A DNA stretch of 64,000 bases from Chryseobacterium sp. OV279 (GTDB lineage: Bacteria; Bacteroidota; Bacteroidia; Flavobacteriales; Weeksellaceae), in NCBI RefSeq assembly GCF_900128945.1, contig NZ_FQUD01000001.1, positions 1,539,450 through 1,603,449 of the forward strand. The letters are read 5' to 3'. The notes beneath the pieces were generated by a model. The model did no database searches, was not told the origin of the DNA, and worked only from the letters and a program-made list of their open reading frames with translations. Shown here piece after piece: positions 8,706-16,171 of this stretch. The stretch's first letter is position 1. Each line of letters starts with the position of its first letter. The translations under genes and the position numbers were made by a program.

Positions 8706-9566
8706 ATGAAAAAAATGATAAAGTTCCCGACTTCTCTGATAGGTCTTGATACACCTCAGAATACCTTAGAACTTGATGGTTGTACTTTAATTGAGCAATG
8801 TATACATAGTACAGAAGTTAGAGGTACTATGTATCTCGAACAGCATTTACTTCTTATTGTCCTTGAGGGAACGGTTGTTCTTACCTATGGAAAGTAGGAA
8901 TATACAGTGGGCAAAAATGATATGATTTTGCTAAAGAAAGCTACTGCAGTAAAGTATCATAAATTTGGAAATACTGAAAATGACGATATTTATGACAGTT
9001 TGATGTTTAGCATTAAAGATGATCTCCTAAAGTCATTTTTGTCAACATCAGAAATCAGGGTGTCAAAACCTGAAGGAGAGATCAAAACAAAACCATATCC
9101 AATGAATGAATGTTTGGTTGCATTTGCCCATTCCATGAAGCCCTATTTTTTTGATCATTCTGTGGTTCATCCAGGGCAGCTTCGCTTAAAGATTATGGAG
9201 TTATTATACGATGTTGCGGAATGTAACCGGAATATGTTTTTACAAATCCTACAATTACATGAGCCTATACGAACCGATATCCGTAACGTGGTGGAACAGC
9301 ATTATGCTTCACCGGTTTCTGTTTCTGAACTGGCTTATCTTTCAGGCAGAAGCTTGTCAAGTTTTAAGAGAGATTTTCAGAATATCTACAATGTTGCGCC
9401 CGCAACCTGGATCAGAGAAAAGAGATTAGAGAAGGCAAAAGAAATGCTGGAAACAACATCTTTGTCGGTTTCAGACATTTGTTACTCACTAGGATTTGAA
9501 AATGTCTCTCATTTTTCAAGAATATATAAAGAATTTCATGGGCAGACACCGAGTATATCGCGGTAA
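8706..9566 (+). pseudogene. AraC-family regulator interrupted by an in-frame amber codon
   Basis: From the ATG at 8706 the frame reads 63 residues (MKKMIKFPTSLIGLD... VVLTYGK), meets TAG at 8895-8897, then continues in the same frame to 9566 with a full AraC-type protein. The C-terminal part has two HTH motifs (SVSELAYLSGRSLSSFKRDF and SVSDICYSLGFENVSHFSR) and typical ending GQTPS. Without the stop the product would be 286 residues, normal for this family, with a cupin-like N-terminal sensing domain. TAG most simply arose from CAG (YGK-Q-EYTV). A GTG at 8907 could start a 219-residue product with the DNA-binding domain intact. The NmrA-like gene follows after 23 bp, probably in the same transcript. 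Confidence 0.75.
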
Positions 9567-9589
9567 CAGATCATTTTAAAATTAAATGT

Positions 9590-10225
9590 ATGAAAGTATT
9601 AGTCATTGGAGCAAATGGTAGAGTCGGATCTCTTTTAGTTACTAAACTAGCTGCTAAGTATCAGGTTTTAGCGGGCTCAAGAAATCCAAATTCAGCAAAT
9701 AACGCATATAATATTGAGCGGGTTTATATTGATTTGCTCAGCGATGTTGATACGCTTGCAGAAAGTATGAGCGGTGCTGATGCGGTTTATTTTGTTTCTG
9801 GATCGCGTGGGAAAAATCTTTTGCAGATAGATTTACATGGAGCAATTAAAACCATGCAAGCCGCAGAAAAAGCCGGAGTTAAACGTTATATTATGCTGAG
9901 CTCAGTTTTTGCATTGCAACCCGAACGCTGGAATGAATCTTTTCTAAGTGATTTAGCAGATTATAATATTGCTAAGCACTATGCTGATCTTTATCTTACT
10001 ACTCAAACCAAACTCAATTATACTATTTTACAGCCCGGAGCGCTTAAAGAAGAACGCGGAACTGGAAAAATAGAGGCCAATGTTACCAGCCCGGGAACAA
10101 ATTCTATTGCTAATGTTGTTGATACCCTTGTCGCAGTATTGGAAAATAATTCAACAATTGGTAAGGTTATTTTGATGCATGATGGAAATACACCGATTGA
10201 TGAAGCACTTAATCAACTTGGATAA
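9590..10225 (+). CDS. NmrA/YwnB-like NAD(P)-binding reductase
   Basis: 211 residues. The N-terminal GANGRVG matches the GxxGxxG nucleotide-binding turn of atypical SDR proteins. Further family features are the acidic 'YIDLLSD' segment, ADAVYFVSGSRGKNLLQID, and AEKAGVKRYIMLSS at residues about 91-104. Such proteins bind NAD(P)H and act as reductases or redox sensors; the substrate is unknown. It lies 23 bp after the AraC-type gene and upstream of the flavin oxidoreductase operon, suggesting a joint response to reactive electrophiles or quinones (inference from context). Confidence 0.8.
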   Translation: MKVLVIGANGRVGSLLVTKLAAKYQVLAGSRNPNSANNAYNIERVYIDLLSDVDTLAESMSGADAVYFVSGSRGKNLLQIDLHGAIKTMQAAEKAGVKRYIMLSSVFALQPERWNESFLSDLADYNIAKHYADLYLTTQTKLNYTILQPGALKEERGTGKIEANVTSPGTNSIANVVDTLVAVLENNSTIGKVILMHDGNTPIDEALNQLG

Positions 10226-10359
10226 AAAGGCTGTATTCAATGAACTGAATATATGGGCTTCCTATCTTACTTAATCTTCACTTTCCCATTAATTTTTTTG
10301 AATCTTATTAATGGAGAGACTTCAACATTATATTTCTCAATTTTTCATTGCTAAAAAGG

Positions 10360-10390
10360 ACTAATTAGTCAAAATCTTTGAACTGATTAG
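10360..10390 (+). promoter_or_regulatory. Predicted AraC-type operator upstream of the oxidoreductase operon
   Basis: Half-sites ACTAATTAG (10360-10368) and ACTGATTAG (10382-10390) are directly repeated 22 bp apart, with TTTGAACT at 10377-10384. The first half-site lies inside the palindrome GACTAATTAGTC (10359-10370). Sequence and spacing match the site at 8535-8565. Confidence 0.6.
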
Positions 10391-10415
10391 AAAAGCCATC
10401 ACATTTTCGTCATCG

Positions 10416-10423
10416 TACCTTTG
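10416..10423 (+). promoter_or_regulatory. -7 element TACCTTTG of the oxidoreductase operon
   Basis: TAnnTTTG match located 56 bp downstream of the operator start, the same distance as at the regulator promoter. No good -33 element is visible. It predicts an untranslated leader of about 80 nt before the ATG at 10510. Confidence 0.5.
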
Positions 10424-10435
10424 TTATAGAAAAAG

Positions 10436-10474
10436 AGCTTAATTATTCTGTCAGACAAGACAGTAATTTAAGCT
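10436..10474 (+). promoter_or_regulatory. Leader hairpin in the operon 5' UTR
   Basis: AGCTTAATTATTCTGTC (10436-10452) faces GACAGTAATTTAAGCT (10459-10474). This gives a long stem with one bulge or mismatch region and a 6-nt loop AGACAA. It is in the predicted leader and could affect RNA stability or translation. No riboswitch class is recognised and no poly-T follows. Confidence 0.4.
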
Positions 10475-10509
10475 GTAAAATTGTAACATTCAGGTAAACA
10501 AGACGATTT

Positions 10510-11070
10510 ATGAAAAACATTCAGGAACAAAAAAATATGAATTCTGGTTCCGCAAATTCTAATCCTGACGGGTTAAGACAAAACATTGGAAAAATATCGA
10601 AGAAGATATTTTCTTCAGTTCCAACGGTAGCAATTATCTCAGCCTTGACAGTTGGAGGATTATTAATTTCATGTCAAGATAAAAACAATCAAAATAATAA
10701 AACAGAAGTTATGCAAAACAATCAAGAACAAAAAGAAGCGATCCTGAAACCAATAGATTTATATGTTGAAGCAGGAAGAAAAGGCGATGGCAATATTGCT
10801 AAACCGGCATTCGCATCAACTGCAACCATGTCATGGTCTGAAGCCGGAGCATTGAAAAGTGTGCCAATACAGGCACTTTTTGACGGATTTTCCGCAGCAG
10901 AGCCAATGGAAGCAAATTACAAACTGACAACTTTAGATGCAGAGGGAGATGTAGCAATCGTGAGAATCGAATCTCAGTTTGGACCCAACAGATATGCCGA
11001 TATGTTTACATTGGTAAAAGACGGCAACGATTGGAAAATTATCAGTAAAATTTATCAAACCATAAAATAA
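10510..11070 (+). CDS. NTF2/SnoaL-like lipoprotein
   Basis: 186 residues. A long N-terminal stretch precedes a hydrophobic segment (VAIISALTVGGLLISC) ending in a lipobox with Cys55, so the protein is probably a lipoprotein. The C-terminal part (from about residue 75, ILKPIDLYVEAGRKGD... YADMFTLVKDGNDWKIISK) matches the SnoaL/lumazine-binding branch of the NTF2-like fold. The member is probably a small-molecule-binding protein. The stop overlaps the next start by one base, indicating translational coupling. First gene of the operon running to 14854. Confidence 0.75.
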   Translation: MKNIQEQKNMNSGSANSNPDGLRQNIGKISKKIFSSVPTVAIISALTVGGLLISCQDKNNQNNKTEVMQNNQEQKEAILKPIDLYVEAGRKGDGNIAKPAFASTATMSWSEAGALKSVPIQALFDGFSAAEPMEANYKLTTLDAEGDVAIVRIESQFGPNRYADMFTLVKDGNDWKIISKIYQTIK

Positions 11071-11456
11071 TGTCAGCAAATAAAAATATCAACACCGTTC
11101 AGGATTATGAAGATGTCTTGGCGGCAATGGAAGGCTATGTTCACGGATTAAAAACAGGAAACGTAGTAGAATTAAAAAAGACCTTTCACAAGGATGCGAT
11201 CATGTATGGTCATTTAGGGAGTGATCTGTCGCAAGGAAGTATAGATAATCTCTACACCTATGTGGAGAAATTTGGCGCGGCACCCAACATCAAAACCAAT
11301 CTTACTGTTTTACATAAAACACCCACCACAGCAGTTGTTCGTATCGAAATGGAACACGATGCTGCCGATGAAGATTTTACAGATTTCCATTCATTGATCA
11401 AAATTGATGGAGCTTGGAAAGTTGTTGCAAAACTTTTTCATCTCTACGATAAATAA
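11070..11456 (+). CDS. NTF2/SnoaL-like cytoplasmic protein
   Basis: 128 residues with no signal sequence. It has the same fold signature as the preceding gene: helical start (YEDVLAAMEGYVHGLKTGN), central FHKDAIMYGHLG, and the ending FHSLIKIDGAWKVVAKLFHLYDK. It looks like a soluble counterpart of the lipoprotein upstream, perhaps from duplication. Start and stop overlap (TAATG), so the two are translated together. Function within the oxidoreductase operon is unknown. Confidence 0.75.
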   Translation: MSANKNINTVQDYEDVLAAMEGYVHGLKTGNVVELKKTFHKDAIMYGHLGSDLSQGSIDNLYTYVEKFGAAPNIKTNLTVLHKTPTTAVVRIEMEHDAADEDFTDFHSLIKIDGAWKVVAKLFHLYDK

Positions 11457-11537
11457 TTAAAAATCATTCTGTAAAAGTTTTTACTGGGAGCATCAAATTG
11501 CTTCCAGCGGGAACTTTTGTGTCAAAAAAAAAATAAA

Positions 11538-12608
11538 ATGTCAAAATTATTCAGTCCGTTGAATGTAAAATCAATTACGTTTAAAAACAGAATCATCACT
11601 TCGCCAATGTGTATGTACATGGCCGAAGATGGCTTAGCAAGTGATTGGCACTTGGTTCATTATGGTTCGAGGGCAATGGGAGGCGCAGGTGCAGTAATGC
11701 TGGAAGCAACAGCTATCAGAGCTGACGGACGTATTGGTGTTGGAGATTTGGGAATCTGGAAAGACGAACATATTGAAATGCTTACCAAGATCACGTCATT
11801 TATAAAAAGTAGCGGATCTGTTCCTGCAATTCAATTGGCGCATGCCGGTAGAAAAGGAAGTACGTGGGCTTCAGGACGTGAGAGCCGCCCGTTAATGCCC
11901 GATGAAGAAAATGGGTGGGAAGTGATAACACCTTCTGCTATTGCATTTTCTTCAACAATGCAAACACCCCGCGAAATGACTTTGGAAGATATCGAAGAAC
12001 TTCAACAAGCCTTTGCGGATGCTGCTGCGAGAGCGTTAAAGGCTGGTTTTGAAATGATCGAAATCCACAGTGCGCACGGTTATCTGATCAATGAGTTTTT
12101 ATCGCCTATTCCAAACAAAAGAAGCGATTATTATGGTGGAACCATTGAAAACAGAGCAAGATTTTTATTTGAAATTATTGATAAAGTAAAAGCAGTATGG
12201 CCTTCTGAACTTCCAATTGCTGTTCGTATTTCGGCTACAGATTGGATGGAAGATGGCTGGAACATTGATGATTCAGTTTGGTTAAGCAAAAAATTAGCAG
12301 GGAAGGGAATTGATATTGTTGATGTTTCTTCTGGTGGTACAGTTCCGAACGCTAAAATTGTAGTGGGGTCCGGGTATCAATTACCATTTGCAAGTAAGAT
12401 TAAACGTGAGTTGAAAAACCAATTATTTGTGGGAACAGTCGGTATGATTACCAGCGCACATCAGGCCGAAACAATTTTGACCAATGGAGATGCTGATCTT
12501 ATTTTCATAGGCCGAGAACTTTTACGAAATCCTTATTTTCCTTTAGACGCCGCAAAACAGCTTCGTTCGGAAGTTCCTGTTCCTAAACCTTACGAGCTTG
12601 CCTTTTAA
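11538..12608 (+). CDS. Old yellow enzyme, YqjM/NamA-type NADPH dehydrogenase
   Basis: 356 residues from the ATG at 11538; an upstream GTG extension (MCQKKNK) is disfavoured because homologues begin at SKLFSPL. Flavin-binding TIM-barrel features: SPMCMY near the N-terminus with the Cys characteristic of the YqjM subgroup, QLAHAGRKGS, EIHSAHGYLINEF with the paired His that bind the substrate carbonyl, the SPIPNKRSD..GG loop, and a C-terminal VGTVGMI / IFIGRELLRNPYFP phosphate-binding part. Reduces activated C=C bonds of enones, quinones or nitro compounds with NAD(P)H. It is one of two OYEs in this operon, which suggests electrophile detoxification. Confidence 0.9.
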   Translation: MSKLFSPLNVKSITFKNRIITSPMCMYMAEDGLASDWHLVHYGSRAMGGAGAVMLEATAIRADGRIGVGDLGIWKDEHIEMLTKITSFIKSSGSVPAIQLAHAGRKGSTWASGRESRPLMPDEENGWEVITPSAIAFSSTMQTPREMTLEDIEELQQAFADAAARALKAGFEMIEIHSAHGYLINEFLSPIPNKRSDYYGGTIENRARFLFEIIDKVKAVWPSELPIAVRISATDWMEDGWNIDDSVWLSKKLAGKGIDIVDVSSGGTVPNAKIVVGSGYQLPFASKIKRELKNQLFVGTVGMITSAHQAETILTNGDADLIFIGRELLRNPYFPLDAAKQLRSEVPVPKPYELAF

Positions 12609-12626
12609 CATCAAAAAACAAATTTT

Positions 12627-12905
12627 ATGAGTATTTATTTAACCGTTGTCGTAAAGGCAAAGCCTGAGCATGTGCAAGAGATAAAAGGCCTTCTATACAG
12701 TCTCCCGGAATTATCTAAGAAAGAAGAGGCCTGCATCGAATATGATGTCCACCAGAGTATTGATGATGAAAATACTTTTATCCTTAATGAAAAATGGGAA
12801 AGTGTAGATGGTTTAGATCTCCATAATGAGCAATCATATTCAAAGGAGTTTTTTGCATCATTCGATAAATTACAAGAGCAACCGATTATCTATCGATCCA
12901 AATAA
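12627..12905 (+). CDS. ABM-domain protein (putative quinol monooxygenase)
   Basis: 92 residues. The pattern VVVKAKPEHVQEIKGLL, EEACIEYDVHQSID, TFILNEKWESVDGLDLHNEQSYSKEFF is the dimeric alpha/beta ferredoxin-like 'antibiotic biosynthesis monooxygenase' domain (YgiN/LsrG group). Such proteins work without cofactor on quinols or reactive aldehydes, or simply bind them. It is 18 bp after the first OYE gene, supporting a quinone- or aldehyde-related operon. Catalysis is not shown by the sequence alone. Confidence 0.8.
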   Translation: MSIYLTVVVKAKPEHVQEIKGLLYSLPELSKKEEACIEYDVHQSIDDENTFILNEKWESVDGLDLHNEQSYSKEFFASFDKLQEQPIIYRSK

Positions 12906-12945
12906 TTCTGAATCGAATTTATAATCGTTTATAAAATTTAGAAAT

Positions 12946-13689
12946 ATGAAAAAATTAAATGAGTCCGTCACCATTATTACTGGTGCATCTTCAGGAATTG
13001 GTGCGGCAACAGCATTAAAATTGGCCAAAGCCGGAACCCGTATTGTTTTGGTGTCCAGAGCTGATGATAAAATAGAGAAAGTTAAGCAACAGATTGAAGG
13101 TGGAGGGGGTAAAGCTGAAATCTTTGTTGCCGATGTAACAGATATTGAGCAAATGAATGCTATGGTTGATTTTGCCATTGAGAAATTTGGAAGGATAGAT
13201 AACTTGGTTAACAATGCTGGTCTGATGTTATTTTCACAATGGAAGGACGTTGCAATTGATGAGTGGAATGCAATGATTGATACCAATATCAAGGGTTATC
13301 TGAATGCAATTGCAGCAGTACTTCCTAAAATGTTGGAGCAGAAATCCGGTCATATTGTCAATATGGGCTCTGTGGCAGGAATCAATATCGACGTCGGTGC
13401 TGGTATCTATCACGGGACTAAATTTTTCGTTCGGGCAATTACTGAAAGTTTAAGAAAAGAAGTTTCTGTTCATAAAGGAATTAAGATAAGCCTGATAAGT
13501 CCGGGTGTGATTAACACTGGATGGGCAGAAAAAGTGACCAATAAGGAAGGAGCAGAAATCGCGGCAGAGCTGAACAAGCAGGCTATTGAACCTGAAGATA
13601 TTGCTAATGCTGTGTTATTTGCATTTGATCAGCCTGATAATGTCAACGTGAATGATATCGTTATCAGCCCAACTTTGCAAGACTGGTAA
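12946..13689 (+). CDS. Classical SDR oxidoreductase
   Basis: 247 residues. TGASSGIG at residues about 11-18 binds the dinucleotide, NNAG is at about residue 89, and GSVAG is followed by the catalytic YHGTK (Tyr-x3-Lys). The ending (ALFAFDQPDNVNVNDIVISPT) is typical of the YdfG/serine-3-dehydrogenase-like group. Likely reduces a carbonyl with NADP(H). It sits between the two OYE segments in the same direction, with gaps of 40 and 28 bp, so the operon combines C=C and C=O reduction. Confidence 0.88.
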   Translation: MKKLNESVTIITGASSGIGAATALKLAKAGTRIVLVSRADDKIEKVKQQIEGGGGKAEIFVADVTDIEQMNAMVDFAIEKFGRIDNLVNNAGLMLFSQWKDVAIDEWNAMIDTNIKGYLNAIAAVLPKMLEQKSGHIVNMGSVAGINIDVGAGIYHGTKFFVRAITESLRKEVSVHKGIKISLISPGVINTGWAEKVTNKEGAEIAAELNKQAIEPEDIANAVLFAFDQPDNVNVNDIVISPTLQDW

Positions 13690-13717
13690 TATTTAATAAA
13701 AAAAGAATTTTTAAGTA

Positions 13718-14854
13718 ATGAATAAATATAATAAGCTATTTTCTCCCTTATCATTTGACAAAGGAATTAGTTTGAAAAATCGGTTGGTAATGGCGCCAAT
13801 GACCACTTGGGCATCGAATGAAGATTTTACCATTTCCGATGAAGAAGTCGAATACTATCATAAAAGAGTTAATGGGGTAGGATTGGTGATTACAGGATGT
13901 ACCCACGTTACAGCAAATGGAATTGGTTTTACCCATGAATTTGCAGGATATGATGACATCTTTCTTCCTAGCCTGAAGAAGTTGGCCAATGCAGCCAAAA
14001 GTGGTGGAGCACCGGCAATTTTACAAATGTTTCACGCAGGAAATAAAGCAATTCCTGGTCTAATTCCCAATGGCGAAGTGGTAAGTGCAAGTGCTGTCTC
14101 AAGTGGACCTGTATTACTTTCCGATAAAGAAAATCTTCCGAAAGAATTGAGTGAAAATGAAATTCTGGAAATCATCAAAGCATTTGGTGATACCACCAGA
14201 AGAGCAATCGAAGCTGGTTTTAATGGAGTAGAAATTCACGGAGCTCACGGGTTTTTACTTCAGAATTTTATCTCTCCTTTTTTCAATAAAAGAAATGACC
14301 AATGGGGAGGTTCTCTAGAAAATCGTATACGACTTAGTCTGGAAATTGTTCGGGAAGTGAAAAAAGTAGTTTCAGAATATGCTGATCGTCCGTTCTTAAT
14401 TGGTTACAGAATTTCACCTGAAGAAATGCCTCAACAAACCTATGGACTTCAAGATACTTTCATTTTAATTGATAAGTTGATTGAAGAAAACATCGATTAT
14501 CTACATTTTTCTTTATTGGATGCTGTAAATCAAAAACCAATTGATTCAGAATTTTCAGATGAGCCAATATCAGTTGTACTCAACAATTATGTAAACAACA
14601 GGGTTCCTGTTCTTGTTGCCGGAGGTATTACAACACCTGGAATGGCTGATCGTGTTTTAGACTATGGTGTTTCTATGGTGGCAATAGGCAGAACTTTGGT
14701 TATTAATCCTGATTGGGTGGAATTAGTTGAAAGTGGGGAAGAAGAAAAAATTGTTTCAAATCTTAAATTTGATACCGTGGAAGATAAAAAAATACCCTCG
14801 AAATTGATGAAAATTTTTGAAACGTTAGAAGGTTGGGTTTCCTTGGAATCTTAA
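13718..14854 (+). CDS. Old yellow enzyme family NADH:flavin oxidoreductase
   Basis: 378 residues, second OYE of the operon. LFSPLSFDKGISLKNRLVMAPMTTW marks the FMN-binding start, with Thr in place of the YqjM-type Cys. QMFHAGNKA, EIHGAHGFLLQNF and SPFFNKRNDQWGG contain the substrate-binding His pair and the conserved loop, and LVAGGITTPG and MVAIGRTLVINPDW form the phosphate site. It differs enough from the 11538 gene to have other substrates. A strong terminator follows at 14906-14935. Confidence 0.88.
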   Translation: MNKYNKLFSPLSFDKGISLKNRLVMAPMTTWASNEDFTISDEEVEYYHKRVNGVGLVITGCTHVTANGIGFTHEFAGYDDIFLPSLKKLANAAKSGGAPAILQMFHAGNKAIPGLIPNGEVVSASAVSSGPVLLSDKENLPKELSENEILEIIKAFGDTTRRAIEAGFNGVEIHGAHGFLLQNFISPFFNKRNDQWGGSLENRIRLSLEIVREVKKVVSEYADRPFLIGYRISPEEMPQQTYGLQDTFILIDKLIEENIDYLHFSLLDAVNQKPIDSEFSDEPISVVLNNYVNNRVPVLVAGGITTPGMADRVLDYGVSMVAIGRTLVINPDWVELVESGEEEKIVSNLKFDTVEDKKIPSKLMKIFETLEGWVSLES

Positions 14855-14905
14855 AGAAATTAAAAAGTATTAATCTGAATAATTTTGTTTTCCAAATAAA
14901 TAAAA

Positions 14906-14935
14906 ATGGCGCCACTTGTCTTAAAGTGGCGCCAT
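14906..14935 (-). terminator. Terminator of tRNA-Arg, also usable by the oxidoreductase operon
   Basis: Perfect 12-bp stem ATGGCGCCACTT / AAGTGGCGCCAT (14906-14917 with 14924-14935) and a 6-nt loop. On the minus strand, downstream of the tRNA, the stem is followed by TTTTT; on the plus strand it follows the OYE gene by about 50 bp. Probably bidirectional. Confidence 0.75.
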
Positions 14936-14960
14936 TTGGCTGTTTGTGACCTCGACAGGA
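14906..14960. repeat. tRNA-Arg 3' end plus terminator, partner of the 8203-8257 copy
   Basis: Intact version of the sequence that is repeated in degenerate form 6703 bp upstream. Confidence 0.4.
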
Positions 14961-15020
14961 TTCAAACCTGTAACCTTCTGAGCCGTAATCAGATGCGCTA
15001 TTCAGTTGCGCCACGAGGCC
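14947..15020 (-). tRNA. tRNA-Arg (anticodon ACG)
   Basis: The minus strand folds as a cloverleaf: acceptor GGCCTCG / CGAGGTC (one G-T pair), D stem GCGC/GCGC, anticodon stem TCTGA/TCAGA with loop TTACGGC, and T stem ACAGG/CCTGT with loop TTTGAAT. The anticodon is ACG, read as ICG, decoding CGU/CGC. The discriminator is A and CCA is not encoded. A -7 element lies upstream at 15048-15055. Confidence 0.95.
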
Positions 15021-15047
15021 GTTGTTACCTTGTTGTTTAAGGGTTTG

Positions 15048-15055
15048 CAAATATA
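15048..15055 (-). promoter_or_regulatory. -7 element TATATTTG for tRNA-Arg
   Basis: On the minus strand TATATTTG lies 27 bp upstream of the tRNA 5' end, a plausible distance for a short tRNA leader. Confidence 0.5.
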
Positions 15056-15079
15056 GCACTTTTTTCTTTTCTTTGAAAG

Positions 15080-16126
15080 ATGAAACAGAGAATTTTACTT
15101 TTATTTACAGTTGTAGCGCTAATCTCCTGTAAAAGAGAACAAAAAATTTCGTCCTCAGACTGGACTCAAATCTCAAACCGTACCCAATTTAAGGAGCATG
15201 ACGGTCTTTTGGAGCTGAAGTCGGGAAATTTCACCTATAATTTTAAGCAAAATCAGACTCCATTTAAGAAAATCATCCTTCTGAATGCGAGCATGGCCGG
15301 GTATATTTCCGAATTGGGAGCTGAAGATCTCATCATCGGGGTTTCAAGTCCGGAGTACATCTATTCGGAGAAAATTCAGAATCTTTTAAAGCAAGGGAAG
15401 ATCCAGAATGTGGGAAGCGAGCAGAAGTATGATGTAGAAAAGATCATTTCCATGAAGCCGGATGCTATTTTCACCAATTATATTGCAAGTTTTGACAATG
15501 CCTATCAGCTGTTGAAAAATAATGGAATTCAGGTTGTTTTTCTGGATGAGTACATGGAACAGCTTCCATTACAGAAAACCGCTTACATCAAACTTTTCGG
15601 AGAATTTTTCGGAAAAGAGAAAGAAGCCGAAGCAAAATATAAGGAAATTGAAAAAAATTACAGCGACCTGAAGCAGCTGGCATTAAAGGCTAAAGATAAA
15701 CCTGTAGTGCTTGCCAATGAAATGTATGGTGACGTTTGGTATCTGCCGGGCGGAAAAACATCGGTAGCGAATTATATTGGTGATGCCAACGCTTCTTACA
15801 TCATGAAAGATAATAAAGACGAAAAGTCTCTGACGATGAGCTTTGAAGAAGTATATGCTAAATCACCCGGCGTACAGTATTGGGTAAATGCAGGAAGTCA
15901 CACCTCTAAAAAAGAAATGCTGGGAACTAATCCTTTCTACGGAAAACTGGAAGTATTCAATAAAGGAAAGATCTACACCATTGCCGGGAAAGAAAAAAAC
16001 AAAGCCAACGACTTCTTCGAAAGTGGAGCAGTGAGAGCTGATCTGATCCTGAAAGATTACATCAAGATCTTCCATCCTGAACTTCTTCCGGAATATCAGC
16101 TTACCTACATGAAAGAGCTTCAATAA
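15080..16126 (+). CDS. ABC transporter substrate-binding lipoprotein (iron-siderophore/cobalamin type)
   Basis: 348 residues with the lipobox LISC (Cys17). The fold is the helical-backbone periplasmic binding protein of the BtuF/FhuD/TroA-like class: two lobes with GYISELGAEDLIIGVSSPEY, VEKIISMKPDAIF, and a C-terminal PGVQYWVNAGS... KGKIYTIAGKEKNKANDFFESGAVRADLILKD, which matches the family's usual ending. Likely captures an iron chelate, haem or a corrinoid for an inner-membrane ABC importer; no permease or ATPase is nearby. It is divergent from the tRNA gene. Confidence 0.8.
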   Translation: MKQRILLLFTVVALISCKREQKISSSDWTQISNRTQFKEHDGLLELKSGNFTYNFKQNQTPFKKIILLNASMAGYISELGAEDLIIGVSSPEYIYSEKIQNLLKQGKIQNVGSEQKYDVEKIISMKPDAIFTNYIASFDNAYQLLKNNGIQVVFLDEYMEQLPLQKTAYIKLFGEFFGKEKEAEAKYKEIEKNYSDLKQLALKAKDKPVVLANEMYGDVWYLPGGKTSVANYIGDANASYIMKDNKDEKSLTMSFEEVYAKSPGVQYWVNAGSHTSKKEMLGTNPFYGKLEVFNKGKIYTIAGKEKNKANDFFESGAVRADLILKDYIKIFHPELLPEYQLTYMKELQ

Positions 16127-16141
16127 CTCAGACGAATTGTT

Positions 16142-16149
16142 TATTTTTG
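16142..16149 (+). promoter_or_regulatory. -7 element TATTTTTG upstream of mtgA
   Basis: TAnnTTTG match 22 bp upstream of the mtgA ATG, with no clear -33 element. Confidence 0.35.
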
Positions 16150-16171
16150 CAGTTCCTTTTTACAAAAAATT

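Noticed and set aside
6657..8897. Amber codon reassignment or suppression explaining both in-frame TAGs
   Set aside because: TAG ends ordinary genes in the same window (16816, 39590, 51612), and both affected genes lie in a stretch with other decayed genes.
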